From assembly GCA_002433465.1 (NCBI GenBank), contig DJIE01000216.1:2454-10912 (forward strand): DNA of 8,459 nt, given 5' to 3'. The position numbers were made by a program, and so were the translations under genes. Position 1 is the stretch's first letter; each line of letters starts with the position of its first letter. Positions 1 through 5,251 of this stretch are shown here, in pieces. The DNA is from Salinisphaera sp. UBA6602 (GTDB lineage: Bacteria > Pseudomonadota > Gammaproteobacteria > Nevskiales > Salinisphaeraceae). The notes beneath the pieces were generated by a model. It searched no databases, had not been told where the DNA came from, and saw only the letters and a program-made list of their open reading frames with translations.

Positions 1-189
1 CGCGTCTTCACCGGCCTGGTTGGTACAGCCGGCGATGACGTCTTCGTAGTCGTTGCTATCAAACGGGTTGCGCTCGATCAGCGTACGAATGACCGCGGCG
101 AGCATATCGTCCGGGCGAACCGGGGCGAGCACGCCGCCGTGACGGCCAAACGCGGTGCGCAGGCCATCGTAGATATAAGCGTCGAGCAT
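1..189 (-). CDS. Thiolase (acetyl-CoA acyltransferase family), N-terminal fragment cut by the window edge
   Basis: Only the first 63 residues are visible; the gene continues beyond position 1. The start (MLDAYIYDGLRTAFGRHGG) carries the thiolase N-terminal signature RTxFGRxGG at residues 11-19. The visible end GCTNQAGEDA (54-63) matches the conserved strand and turn seen in 3-oxoadipyl-CoA and acetyl-CoA thiolases. Thiolases cleave 3-ketoacyl-CoA with CoA, or run the reverse condensation, in fatty-acid or aromatic-acid catabolism. The nucleophilic Cys, expected near residue 90, lies outside the window, so activity cannot be judged. The ATG at 187-189 is supported by GGAGA four bases upstream (194-198). 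The gene is divergent from the aldolase-like gene across a 400-bp spacer. The similarity to PcaF-type enzymes is from memory, so the substrate is left open. Confidence 0.9.
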   Translation of the reverse strand, partial: MLDAYIYDGLRTAFGRHGGVLAPVRPDDMLAAVIRTLIERNPFDSNDYEDVIAGCTNQAGEDA

Positions 190-213
190 GCAATCTCCAT
201 CAGCAATCGCGAC

Positions 214-263
214 CGATATCCTATCGACCGTGGCGCGCATTCGGCGTTCGGCCTGCGATATCG
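214..263. promoter_or_regulatory. Cluster of CGATA/TATCG half-sites upstream of the thiolase gene, possible operator
   Basis: A perfect 5-bp inverted repeat with a 3-base spacer (CGATA-TCC-TATCG) lies at 214-226. The 8-bp palindrome CGATATCG lies at 256-263. Both are 25-75 bases upstream of the thiolase ATG, where a repressor or activator would act. On the minus strand the first repeat contains TAGGAT, which could be a -10 element, but no good -35 partner was found. Short palindromes occur by chance, so this is a weak call. Confidence 0.25.
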
Positions 264-506
264 TCTTTTTATTGTCGTGTTCTTGTTCGTTGGCGGCCTG
301 AGTCGAAACCAGCGCGACTCGTGGCTGAGACGAATACGCGCCTGCGCACGGTGCAGGCGAGGCCAGCTCTACAAGAAGCCGAAACAGCGTTTCAAAAATC
401 GTGAGAAAGAATAGGCTGTGCCCCGCCCCAACGCAACCACAGTACGCACGGCATGCATGATCGGGATGCCCGTACGGTGACGCCCCGGCCGCGCGCGATC
501 CATGAA

Positions 507-535
507 TTGACCGCAACCCAAGCAAGGTCTACTTT
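507..535 (+). promoter_or_regulatory. Candidate sigma70-type promoter for the aldolase-like gene
   Basis: TTGACC (507-512) matches the -35 consensus at five of six bases. It is followed after exactly 17 bases by TACTTT (530-535), which matches the -10 consensus at three of six. Transcription would begin near 542 and give a leader of about 48 bases carrying the Shine-Dalgarno sequence. The good -35 and ideal spacing support it, while the weak -10 limits confidence. A second pair, TTGCTC (534-539) and TATTTT (554-559), has only 14 bases between the elements and is less likely. Confidence 0.45.
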
Positions 536-577
536 GCTCGAACAACGAAATTGTATTTTACGAACTCGCTTTCACGC

Positions 578-583
578 AGGAGG
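578..583 (+). promoter_or_regulatory. Ribosome binding site that fixes the aldolase-like start
   Basis: AGGAGG is a full match to the Shine-Dalgarno core and lies six bases before the ATG at 590-592. It shows that translation starts there and not at the in-frame TTG at 551, which would add 13 arginine-rich residues read through the ribosome binding site itself. Confidence 0.9.
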
Positions 584-589
584 AGACTC

Positions 590-1348
590 ATGGCCCAAGC
601 CGCAACCGATCACCCGGCCCGAATGACCGAAGAAGAATGGCAGGTCCGCAAGGATCTGGCCGCCGCTGATCGTCTGGTATCGCTCTACGGCTGGGACGAT
701 CTGGTGTTCACGCATCTGTCCGCGCGCGTGCCGGGGCCGGAACACCACTTCCTGATCAACCCCTACGGCTGGCTGTTCGACGAAATCACCGCCTCCTCGC
801 TGGTCAAGGTCGACGAGGATGGCCAGATCGTCGACCCGGGCGCGACCAACCGCGTTAACCCGGCGGGCTTTACCATTCATAGCGCCGTGCATATGGCACG
901 CGAGGAAGCCGGCGCGGTGCTGCACCTGCACGCCGCCGATGGCGTGGCCGTCAGCGCGCATCCCGACGGCCTGCTGCCGCTGAGTCAGACCGCCATGCTG
1001 TGTATTCCGCATATCTGTTTTCACGAGTACGAAGGCGTGGCGCTGAACCTGGACGAGCGCGAACGTCTGGTCGCGGACCTCGGCGATCACGACATCATGC
1101 TGCTGCGCAATCACGGCACGCTCACCGTCGGCAAGAACGTGGGCGAAGCCTTCACCTATATGTATTTTCTGATGAAGGCCTGCCAGATCCAGGTGCGCAC
1201 CCTGGCCATGGGCCCTGGGTACATGCCCTCGCAAGAGGCGTTGGATACCACCGCCCAGCAGGCCCAGAGCCTCGGCGCGGGCCATAAGCTGGCGTGGCCG
1301 GCACTGATTCGCAAGCTCGAGCGCATGGGCAGCGACTACGCGACCTGA
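590..1348 (+). CDS. Class II aldolase/adducin family protein
   Basis: A 252-residue soluble protein of the class II aldolase/adducin fold, full length for the family. The zinc-binding histidines are visible as H112 and H114 in LHLHAADG and H175 in LLRNHGTLTVG, matching His92, His94 and His155 of E. coli FucA. Aligning without gaps from H112 back to the FucA catalytic Glu73 position gives Gly93 (in NPAGFTIH) in place of Glu. The protein therefore probably binds a metal and a small hydroxylated or carbonyl substrate but is unlikely to be a classical fuculose- or ribulose-phosphate aldolase. NPAGF-type members are common in proteobacteria and mostly uncharacterised. The ATG at 590 follows a perfect AGGAGG. 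The gene is single, with its own candidate promoter and terminator, and is divergent from the thiolase. The substrate cannot be named. Confidence 0.92.
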   Translation: MAQAATDHPARMTEEEWQVRKDLAAADRLVSLYGWDDLVFTHLSARVPGPEHHFLINPYGWLFDEITASSLVKVDEDGQIVDPGATNRVNPAGFTIHSAVHMAREEAGAVLHLHAADGVAVSAHPDGLLPLSQTAMLCIPHICFHEYEGVALNLDERERLVADLGDHDIMLLRNHGTLTVGKNVGEAFTYMYFLMKACQIQVRTLAMGPGYMPSQEALDTTAQQAQSLGAGHKLAWPALIRKLERMGSDYAT

Positions 1349-1372
1349 GCGTTAACCGCGCACACGAAACGC

Positions 1373-1406
1373 AAACCCCGGCTCGGCGACGAGGCGGGGT
1401 TTTTTT
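1373..1406 (+). terminator. Intrinsic terminator after the aldolase-like gene, possibly bidirectional
   Basis: AAACCCCG (1373-1380) pairs with CGGGGTTT (1395-1402). An inner CTC/GAG pairing (1382-1384 with 1391-1393) leaves a loop of about six bases. Seven T residues (1400-1406) follow on the plus strand. The hairpin begins 25 bases after the aldolase-like stop. Read from the other strand, the same hairpin is followed only by TTTGCGTTT, so it may also stop the convergent minus-strand operon, with less efficiency. Confidence 0.9.
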
Positions 1407-1422
1407 ATGGGCTAAGCGGCGG

Positions 1423-2379
1423 CTAGCGCATATCGCGCTCGGCAAAAACCTGGCGCAGACGCGTGCCGCAGGCTTCGAGACAGTCGCGGGCCGTATCCAC
1501 AACGCCCGGCATGTTGATGAAGCCGTGGATCATGCCCGGATAATGCAGATGTTCCGCTGCGTTGCCATGCGCCCGTAGTTTTTCGTAATAGGCGATATCC
1601 TCGTCGCGCAGCGGGTCGTAACCGGCGGATACCACCAGCGCCGGCGGCAGGCCGCTGAGATCGTCGGCATGCAAGGGCGAGGAGTACGGGTCGTTTGGAT
1701 CCGCCGGCGCGCCCTCGAAGTAGTGGTTCATGAACCAGTCCAGCAGCGAACGCGTGAGCCGATAGCCATCGGCGAGCTCGTTATGCGAAGGCTGACTGCG
1801 GGTACGGTCGGTGCCGGGATAGATCAGCATTTGGTAGATGAAGTCCGGCCCGCCTTCGGCACGGGCCTTCAAACAGGTCACCGTGGCCAGGTTGCCGCCC
1901 GCGCTGTCGCCGCCGATGGCGATCCGGTCGCGGCGCACGCCCAGCGCCTCGGCCTGATCGACGATCGCGTTCACCGCGGCCCAGCAGTCCTCGAGCGGGC
2001 CGGGATAGGGGTATTCCGGCGCCAGACGGTAATCCACCGATATCACCATGCAATCGCCGTTCAAGGCCAGATGGCGGCACGGAATATCGTGGCTATCGAG
2101 GCTGCCGATGACATAGCCGCCGCCATGGATATAGATCAGCAGCGGCATGGCCTCGCCGGCCGGATCGCGCGGCGTATAGACGCGCAGGCCGATATCGCCG
2201 CGCGGGCCGGCGACCGCGATATCGCGCACCGAAAACAACTGCGGGGCCCGCCCGCCCACCACGGCCGAGCCCTTCTCGTACTGGGCCCGGGCGGCTTCCG
2301 GCGACAGGGTTTCCAGCGGCGGCAGGCCGCTGTGGTCGGCGGCCTGCAATACGCGTGCGACTTGAGGATCCAGTGTCAT
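1423..2379 (-). CDS. Alpha/beta hydrolase fold-3 esterase, hormone-sensitive lipase (HSL) type
   Basis: A 318-residue cytoplasmic-type carboxylesterase with no signal peptide. It has the HSL-family oxyanion-hole motif HGGG (85-88), the nucleophile motif GDSAG (157-161, Ser159), the acid in SAGYDPLRDE (Asp255) and the catalytic His285 in MIHGF. This is a full catalytic triad in the usual order and spacing, and the length is typical. An N-terminal cap region (about 1-50) precedes the fold. Such enzymes hydrolyse short- to medium-chain esters; the natural substrate is unknown. The ATG at 2377-2379 has only a weak GAGA ribosome binding site. The stop of the upstream alpha/beta hydrolase lies 56 bases away, so this is probably the last gene of the five-gene unit. 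Its end faces the terminator at 1373-1406. Confidence 0.93.
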   Translation of the reverse strand: MTLDPQVARVLQAADHSGLPPLETLSPEAARAQYEKGSAVVGGRAPQLFSVRDIAVAGPRGDIGLRVYTPRDPAGEAMPLLIYIHGGGYVIGSLDSHDIPCRHLALNGDCMVISVDYRLAPEYPYPGPLEDCWAAVNAIVDQAEALGVRRDRIAIGGDSAGGNLATVTCLKARAEGGPDFIYQMLIYPGTDRTRSQPSHNELADGYRLTRSLLDWFMNHYFEGAPADPNDPYSSPLHADDLSGLPPALVVSAGYDPLRDEDIAYYEKLRAHGNAAEHLHYPGMIHGFINMPGVVDTARDCLEACGTRLRQVFAERDMR

Positions 2380-2435
2380 GAGCAGTCTCGATGCGGCCGC
2401 ACAGAAGCTGCGCTGCCGGTATGGAACAAATACGA

Positions 2436-3227
2436 TTAGTCGATACGCTTGAGGAACGACTCGATCGCGGCGTTGACCGGCTGCGGATGGGTCAGGTTCG
2501 CGGCATGCCCCGCGCCCGGCACCGCGACCAGCTCGGCATCCGCGAGACTGCCGGCCAGCTGTTCGGCGCGTGCCATGGGAATGGCCATGTCGGCATCGCC
2601 GTGCACGACCAGCGCCGGCTGTTCGATCTCGCCAAGCCGGTCGCTGATGTCGTCGCGCGTGGTCAGGGTATGGAAAGCGGCCAGCAGGTTATGCGCCTGC
2701 CAGCCGCGCCACTTGCCCTGCCATTGCGCGGTTTGCTTGGCATCGGCGCCGAGGATGATGCCGGCGATGGTATCGGCGATCTCGTCGGGCAGGCCATGCG
2801 TGGCCCAGGTTTCGATCATCTGCGTATAGCCAGGCAGATGGTCCGGGTTTTCCAGCCCCGCCTGGGTATCGAGCAGAATCAGCGCGCGCACCCGATCGGG
2901 GTGGGTCAAGGCACAGCGCAGAGAAAGAAAACCGCCCTGGCTCATACCGGCCAGAATCGCGCTTTCGATGCCCAGATGATCGAGCAGGCCGGCCAGATCG
3001 TCGGCCGAGTCGTAGTAGCTGAAAGGCGCTGGGGTTTCGTCGCCCGCGGTACGCCCATGCGCGCGTTCGTCCCAGACGATACAGCGATAGCTGTCCTGAA
3101 AAGCCGCGACTTGGGGCGCGAACATTTCGTGGTCCATCAGCAGCCCGTGCGAGAACACGATCGCCGGCGCATCGCCGCCGCTGTCCTGATAGAAAATCTG
3201 CTGTCCGTTGATCGAAGCAAAAGGCAT
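2436..3227 (-). CDS. Alpha/beta hydrolase
   Basis: A 263-residue alpha/beta hydrolase of the enol-lactonase/haloperoxidase-like group. The oxyanion-hole region FSHGLLMD is at 25-32, the nucleophile elbow GMSQGG at 94-99 (Ser96), the acid most likely Asp213 in HGDADMAIP, and His241 in GAGHAANLTHP. These are the expected order and spacing for the fold. The frame is open for 92 more codons upstream, but that extension overlaps the DUF2256 gene and the end of the acetyltransferase gene. The ATG at 3225-3227 has GAGGAG six bases upstream (3234-3239), and MPFASINGQQIFYQDSG is a typical start for this group, so the short form is chosen. It lies 25 bases after DUF2256 and belongs to a different hydrolase family from the next gene. 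The substrate is unknown; a PcaD-like lactonase is possible but unsupported by neighbours. Confidence 0.92.
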   Translation of the reverse strand: MPFASINGQQIFYQDSGGDAPAIVFSHGLLMDHEMFAPQVAAFQDSYRCIVWDERAHGRTAGDETPAPFSYYDSADDLAGLLDHLGIESAILAGMSQGGFLSLRCALTHPDRVRALILLDTQAGLENPDHLPGYTQMIETWATHGLPDEIADTIAGIILGADAKQTAQWQGKWRGWQAHNLLAAFHTLTTRDDISDRLGEIEQPALVVHGDADMAIPMARAEQLAGSLADAELVAVPGAGHAANLTHPQPVNAAIESFLKRID

Positions 3228-3233
3228 AGGGCT

Positions 3234-3239
3234 CTCCTC
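3234..3239 (-). promoter_or_regulatory. Ribosome binding site that fixes the alpha/beta hydrolase start
   Basis: On the minus strand GAGGAG lies six bases before the ATG at 3225-3227. This places the true start well inside a longer open frame that begins near 3503. Confidence 0.85.
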
Positions 3240-3252
3240 GTTGGTATCGGTT

Positions 3253-3423
3253 TTACTCGGGCGCGCGGGCATTGGCGCCCTGCTTGTAAGCCTGCTTGCA
3301 GGCCTGGCTGCAAAAACGTATTTCCGGCCAGGCGCGTGCCCATTTTTTGCGCCACGAAAACGGCCGCTGGCAGTAGAGACAGGTCTTGGACGGCAGATCC
3401 GCCTTTCTGCGCATTCGAGCCAC
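3253..3423 (-). CDS. DUF2256 family small zinc-finger protein
   Basis: A 56-residue basic protein that begins MARMRRKADLPSKTC. It has two cysteine pairs, C15-x2-C18 (CLYC) and C38-x3-C42 (CSQAC), flanking PFSWRKKWARAW and ending in a lysine- and glutamine-rich tail. This is the full DUF2256 pattern: a short protein with LPSK, CxxC, a WRKKWxRxW core and a second Cys pair, expected to bind one zinc. Its function is unknown. The start is taken as GTG at 3421-3423, with AGGG (3432-3435) eight bases upstream; an in-frame ATG at 3412-3414 would give 53 residues but lacks a ribosome binding site. It sits 27 bases after the acetyltransferase stop and 25 bases before the hydrolase start, so it is probably co-transcribed. 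Longer open frames in other phases cover it and it is easily missed. Confidence 0.88.
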   Translation of the reverse strand: MARMRRKADLPSKTCLYCQRPFSWRKKWARAWPEIRFCSQACKQAYKQGANARAPE

Positions 3424-3450
3424 GTCAGAGACCCTGCCCTCGCGCCGGTT

Positions 3451-3906
3451 TCATGGATAGCGCAATACGTCTTCGCCGTGAAAACGCTGGCCGGTATCGA
3501 CAAAGCCGTAGCGTTCGTAAAGCCGGCGTGCGGCAGTATTGTCCGGCGTGAGGCTGATCAGAATCGGCGCCTCGGGGCGTTCATTCTTGAGCGTGTCGAT
3601 GATGGCCTGCAAAGCCAGTCCGCCATAGCCGACGCCCTGCCAGGCGACATCGATCATGAAGCGCGGGATGTTGTAGGCCTCGTAGCCGGGCAGATATTCC
3701 GCCATGACGAAGCCGATGAGCGTTTCGTTGGCATAGATCGCATAAGGCGCACAGCGCGGCTGGACATAGGCTTCGGCCAGCGAATACAGGTTGGAGGCCA
3801 CGCGCGTGGCCTGTTCGGGCGACAGGCGCAAATGAATGACCTGTTGCCAGTTGTGCAAATCCACGGCGCGCAGGGTGACGACGATTTCGGGGGTGTCGGT
3901 ACGCAT
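3451..3906 (-). CDS. GNAT family N-acetyltransferase
   Basis: A 151-residue single-domain GNAT enzyme that transfers acetyl from acetyl-CoA to an amine. Motif A, which binds the CoA pyrophosphate, is QGVGYG (90-95) after the strand PRFMIDVAW. Motif B is NTAARRLYERYGF (123-135), and the protein ends with FHGEDVLRYP. The layout and the closing GE-V strand recall Bacillus BltD/PaiA-type spermine and spermidine acetyltransferases; this comparison is from memory. The frame is open 33 codons further upstream, but that would run into the HDAC-like gene. The ATG at 3904-3906 follows the HDAC-like stop by seven bases and gives a normal GNAT start (MRTDTPEIVVTLRAVD). Its ribosome binding site is weak, so translation may be coupled to the upstream gene. 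Placement beside a deacetylase-type enzyme suggests a related or opposing acetylation step. Confidence 0.92.
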   Translation of the reverse strand: MRTDTPEIVVTLRAVDLHNWQQVIHLRLSPEQATRVASNLYSLAEAYVQPRCAPYAIYANETLIGFVMAEYLPGYEAYNIPRFMIDVAWQGVGYGGLALQAIIDTLKNERPEAPILISLTPDNTAARRLYERYGFVDTGQRFHGEDVLRYP

Positions 3907-3913
3907 GCCTGGC

Positions 3914-5020
3914 TCATTCCATGTCGGCAAAAGCCGACCGATGGAATTCCGCGATTTCGGCGACTTCCTCGACCCCGGGCTCGCGCACGGTCGCAGGCGG
4001 CGCACCGGCCATCACCTCGAGCACGCGATGGGTGCAACGCGCCAGCGTATCCGGGTTGTAGCCACCTTCCAGCGCCATCACCAGCCGCCCATCGCAGTAT
4101 TGATCGGCGAGGCGTTGCACGATGCCGGTCATCGCGCTGTAGCCGTCGTAGCTCATGTTCAGGCACAGCTCGGTACGGTGGGCGTCCATACCCGCCGAGA
4201 CCAGAATCAACTCCGGCTGGAACCATTCGGACGCGGGCACGAGAATGTTCTCGAAGGCGTTGATGACCGCCAGATCGCCGGCGTCCTCGGGCAGCGGCAC
4301 GTTAACCGTGGTGCCCTCGCCCAGGCCTTCGCCGATTTCTTCGAGATCGCCGGTGCCCGGGTAGAACGGCGCGGCGCGATGGGTATCGAAGAACATCACG
4401 CTCGGATCGGCGGCGAAGATATCCTGGGTCCCGTTGCCGTGGTGCGCGTCCCAGTCGATGATCAGCACGCGCTCGATATCCCAATGAAACTGCGCATGCG
4501 CGGCCGCCACCGCGATGTTGTTCAACAAACAGAAGCCACGTGCACGCACCGCGTTTGCGTGGTGCCCGGGCGGCCGGCAGATCACGAACGCCGACTGCGC
4601 CTTCTTTTCGAACACCGCGTCCACCGCGGCAATGGTCGAGCCGGCAGCCACCACGGCGGCTTCCAGGCTGCCGGCCGAAACGGCCGTGGTATCCACGTCG
4701 AGCCATGCCTGCTTGCCTTCCAGCTCATGCAGGCTTTCGAGGTAGGAGGTGGTATGCACGCGGTTGAGCTGCTCCTGCGTGGCGGGCTGGCCGGCGGCGA
4801 TACGCACGCCGGCAATCGGCTCGGCCTCGAGCAGCTCCCTGACCGCGATCACCCGGCCGGGGTGTTCGGGATAGCTCCATTTGGCTTCCACGCCCAGGCC
4901 GTCAAGAATGCCGCGAATCCGTTTGTCCATGCGGCCCGGAAGAAACTCTTCGTTGGCCTCGGGCCGATGCGAAAGCACCCGCTCGTCATATATCACCAGC
5001 ACATCACGATCGCCCACCAC
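3914..5020 (-). CDS. HDAC-family zinc deacetylase (class II, acetylpolyamine amidohydrolase-like)
   Basis: A 368-residue arginase/deacetylase-fold enzyme that hydrolyses acetyl-amide bonds. The catalytic set is complete: RPPGHH with His153-His154, the zinc ligands Asp191 and His193 in DWDAHHGNG, the third ligand Asp279 in SAGMDAH, and the transition-state Tyr321 in EGGYN. The length matches bacterial class II HDAC-like proteins and acetylpolyamine amidohydrolases; the substrate could be acetylated polyamines or protein lysines. There is no signal peptide. The reading frame has GTG codons at 5027-5029, 5018-5020 and 5015-5017. The first overlaps the last G of the AAGGAG ribosome binding site and cannot be used, so the second, eight bases downstream, is chosen. 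It is probably the first gene of the five-gene unit, with the acetyltransferase seven bases downstream. Confidence 0.93.
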   Translation of the reverse strand: MVGDRDVLVIYDERVLSHRPEANEEFLPGRMDKRIRGILDGLGVEAKWSYPEHPGRVIAVRELLEAEPIAGVRIAAGQPATQEQLNRVHTTSYLESLHELEGKQAWLDVDTTAVSAGSLEAAVVAAGSTIAAVDAVFEKKAQSAFVICRPPGHHANAVRARGFCLLNNIAVAAAHAQFHWDIERVLIIDWDAHHGNGTQDIFAADPSVMFFDTHRAAPFYPGTGDLEEIGEGLGEGTTVNVPLPEDAGDLAVINAFENILVPASEWFQPELILVSAGMDAHRTELCLNMSYDGYSAMTGIVQRLADQYCDGRLVMALEGGYNPDTLARCTHRVLEVMAGAPPATVREPGVEEVAEIAEFHRSAFADME

Positions 5021-5028
5021 TATAGACA

Positions 5029-5034
5029 CTCCTT
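5029..5034 (-). promoter_or_regulatory. Ribosome binding site that fixes the HDAC-like start
   Basis: AAGGAG on the minus strand lies eight bases before GTG 5018-5020. A GTG at 5027-5029 overlaps the last base of this site, which rules it out as the start. Confidence 0.75.
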
Positions 5035-5070
5035 GGCATACATCGCCTCAGACTAGCAGCCGCAGCAGGG

Positions 5071-5098
5071 AATTTAGCGTTTTCGGGCCCATACGCAA
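5071..5098 (-). promoter_or_regulatory. Weak candidate promoter for the HDAC-GNAT-DUF2256-hydrolase operon
   Basis: On the minus strand TTGCGT (5093-5098) and TAAATT (5071-5076) are 16 bases apart. The -35 matches consensus at three of six bases and the -10 at four of six. A transcript beginning near 5064 would leave a leader of about 45 bases before the GTG at 5020. This AT-richer patch is the likeliest promoter site in the gap between the two minus-strand blocks, but the match is modest. Confidence 0.35.
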
Positions 5099-5251
5099 AA
5101 ATATTTCGCTGTAACCACGCCTGTTTATCCGCGCCTATACGGCAGACCACGGCAAAACCATCGAATGCCGGGCAAGCCGACGAATCCGCGCCCGATCTCA
5201 CTGTATCGCAGCCTTACGTCGGCATGGACAGCCTTATACGGGCTTTCATAC

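Larger units (their letters stand above)
190..589. other. Intergenic region between divergent thiolase and aldolase-like genes
   Basis: This 400-bp stretch holds no convincing gene. The open frame at 139-414 begins at a GTG inside the thiolase, has no ribosome binding site, and encodes an arginine-rich, low-complexity product. The thiolase end (about 200-290) is less GC-rich than the genes and contains repeated CGATA/TATCG words. The aldolase end contains a candidate promoter and a strong Shine-Dalgarno sequence. The middle (about 300-500) shows nothing clear apart from an 8-bp palindrome, CCGTACGG, at 470-477. Both genes presumably take their promoters from this region. Confidence 0.7.
5021..5251. 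other. Intergenic gap between the GGDEF-EAL gene and the HDAC-like operon
   Basis: This 231-bp stretch separates two minus-strand blocks. It holds the HDAC-like ribosome binding site and a weak promoter candidate. No hairpin with a T-run was found after the GGDEF-EAL stop. The only symmetry seen was GCCGAC paired with a distant GTCGGC and a 4-bp AGCC/GGCT hairpin, both too weak to call. A short open frame at 5004-5201 shows no protein features and is not called as a gene. Confidence 0.6.

Noticed and set aside
139..414. Plus-strand open frame of 91 codons in the thiolase/aldolase spacer
   Set aside because: It starts inside the thiolase on the other strand with GTG and no ribosome binding site, and the product is arginine-rich with no recognisable domain.
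572..1285. Long minus-strand open frame opposite the aldolase-like gene
   Set aside because: It is an antisense shadow typical of GC-rich genes; the plus frame carries the family motifs, ribosome binding site and terminator.
1669..2439. Plus-strand open frame of 256 codons opposite the HSL-type esterase
   Set aside because: Antisense shadow; the product is low-complexity and rich in Arg, Ala, His and Gln, with no domain.
2436..3227. Beta-ketoadipate pathway role (PcaD-like lactonase together with the PcaF-like thiolase)
   Set aside because: The genes are in separate transcription units over 2 kb apart and no other pathway gene is present; fold similarity alone is not enough.
3228..3503. 92-codon N-terminal extension of the alpha/beta hydrolase
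   Set aside because: It would overlap DUF2256 and the end of the GNAT gene, and the internal ATG has a strong ribosome binding site.
2391..3551. Plus-strand open frame of 386 codons opposite the alpha/beta hydrolase and DUF2256
   Set aside because: It spans several real minus-strand genes and has no protein signature or ribosome binding site.
3907..4005. 33-codon N-terminal extension of the GNAT gene
   Set aside because: It runs into the HDAC-like gene and its residues are Arg/Ser/Pro-rich, unlike a GNAT start.
3836..5056. Plus-strand open frame of 406 codons opposite the HDAC-like gene
   Set aside because: Although longer than the HDAC-like gene, it shows no motifs and its composition is that of an antisense frame; the minus frame has all catalytic residues.
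5170..5251. Terminator after the GGDEF-EAL gene
   Set aside because: Only a 4-bp hairpin and a widely spaced 6-bp inverted repeat were found, with no T-run on the minus strand.
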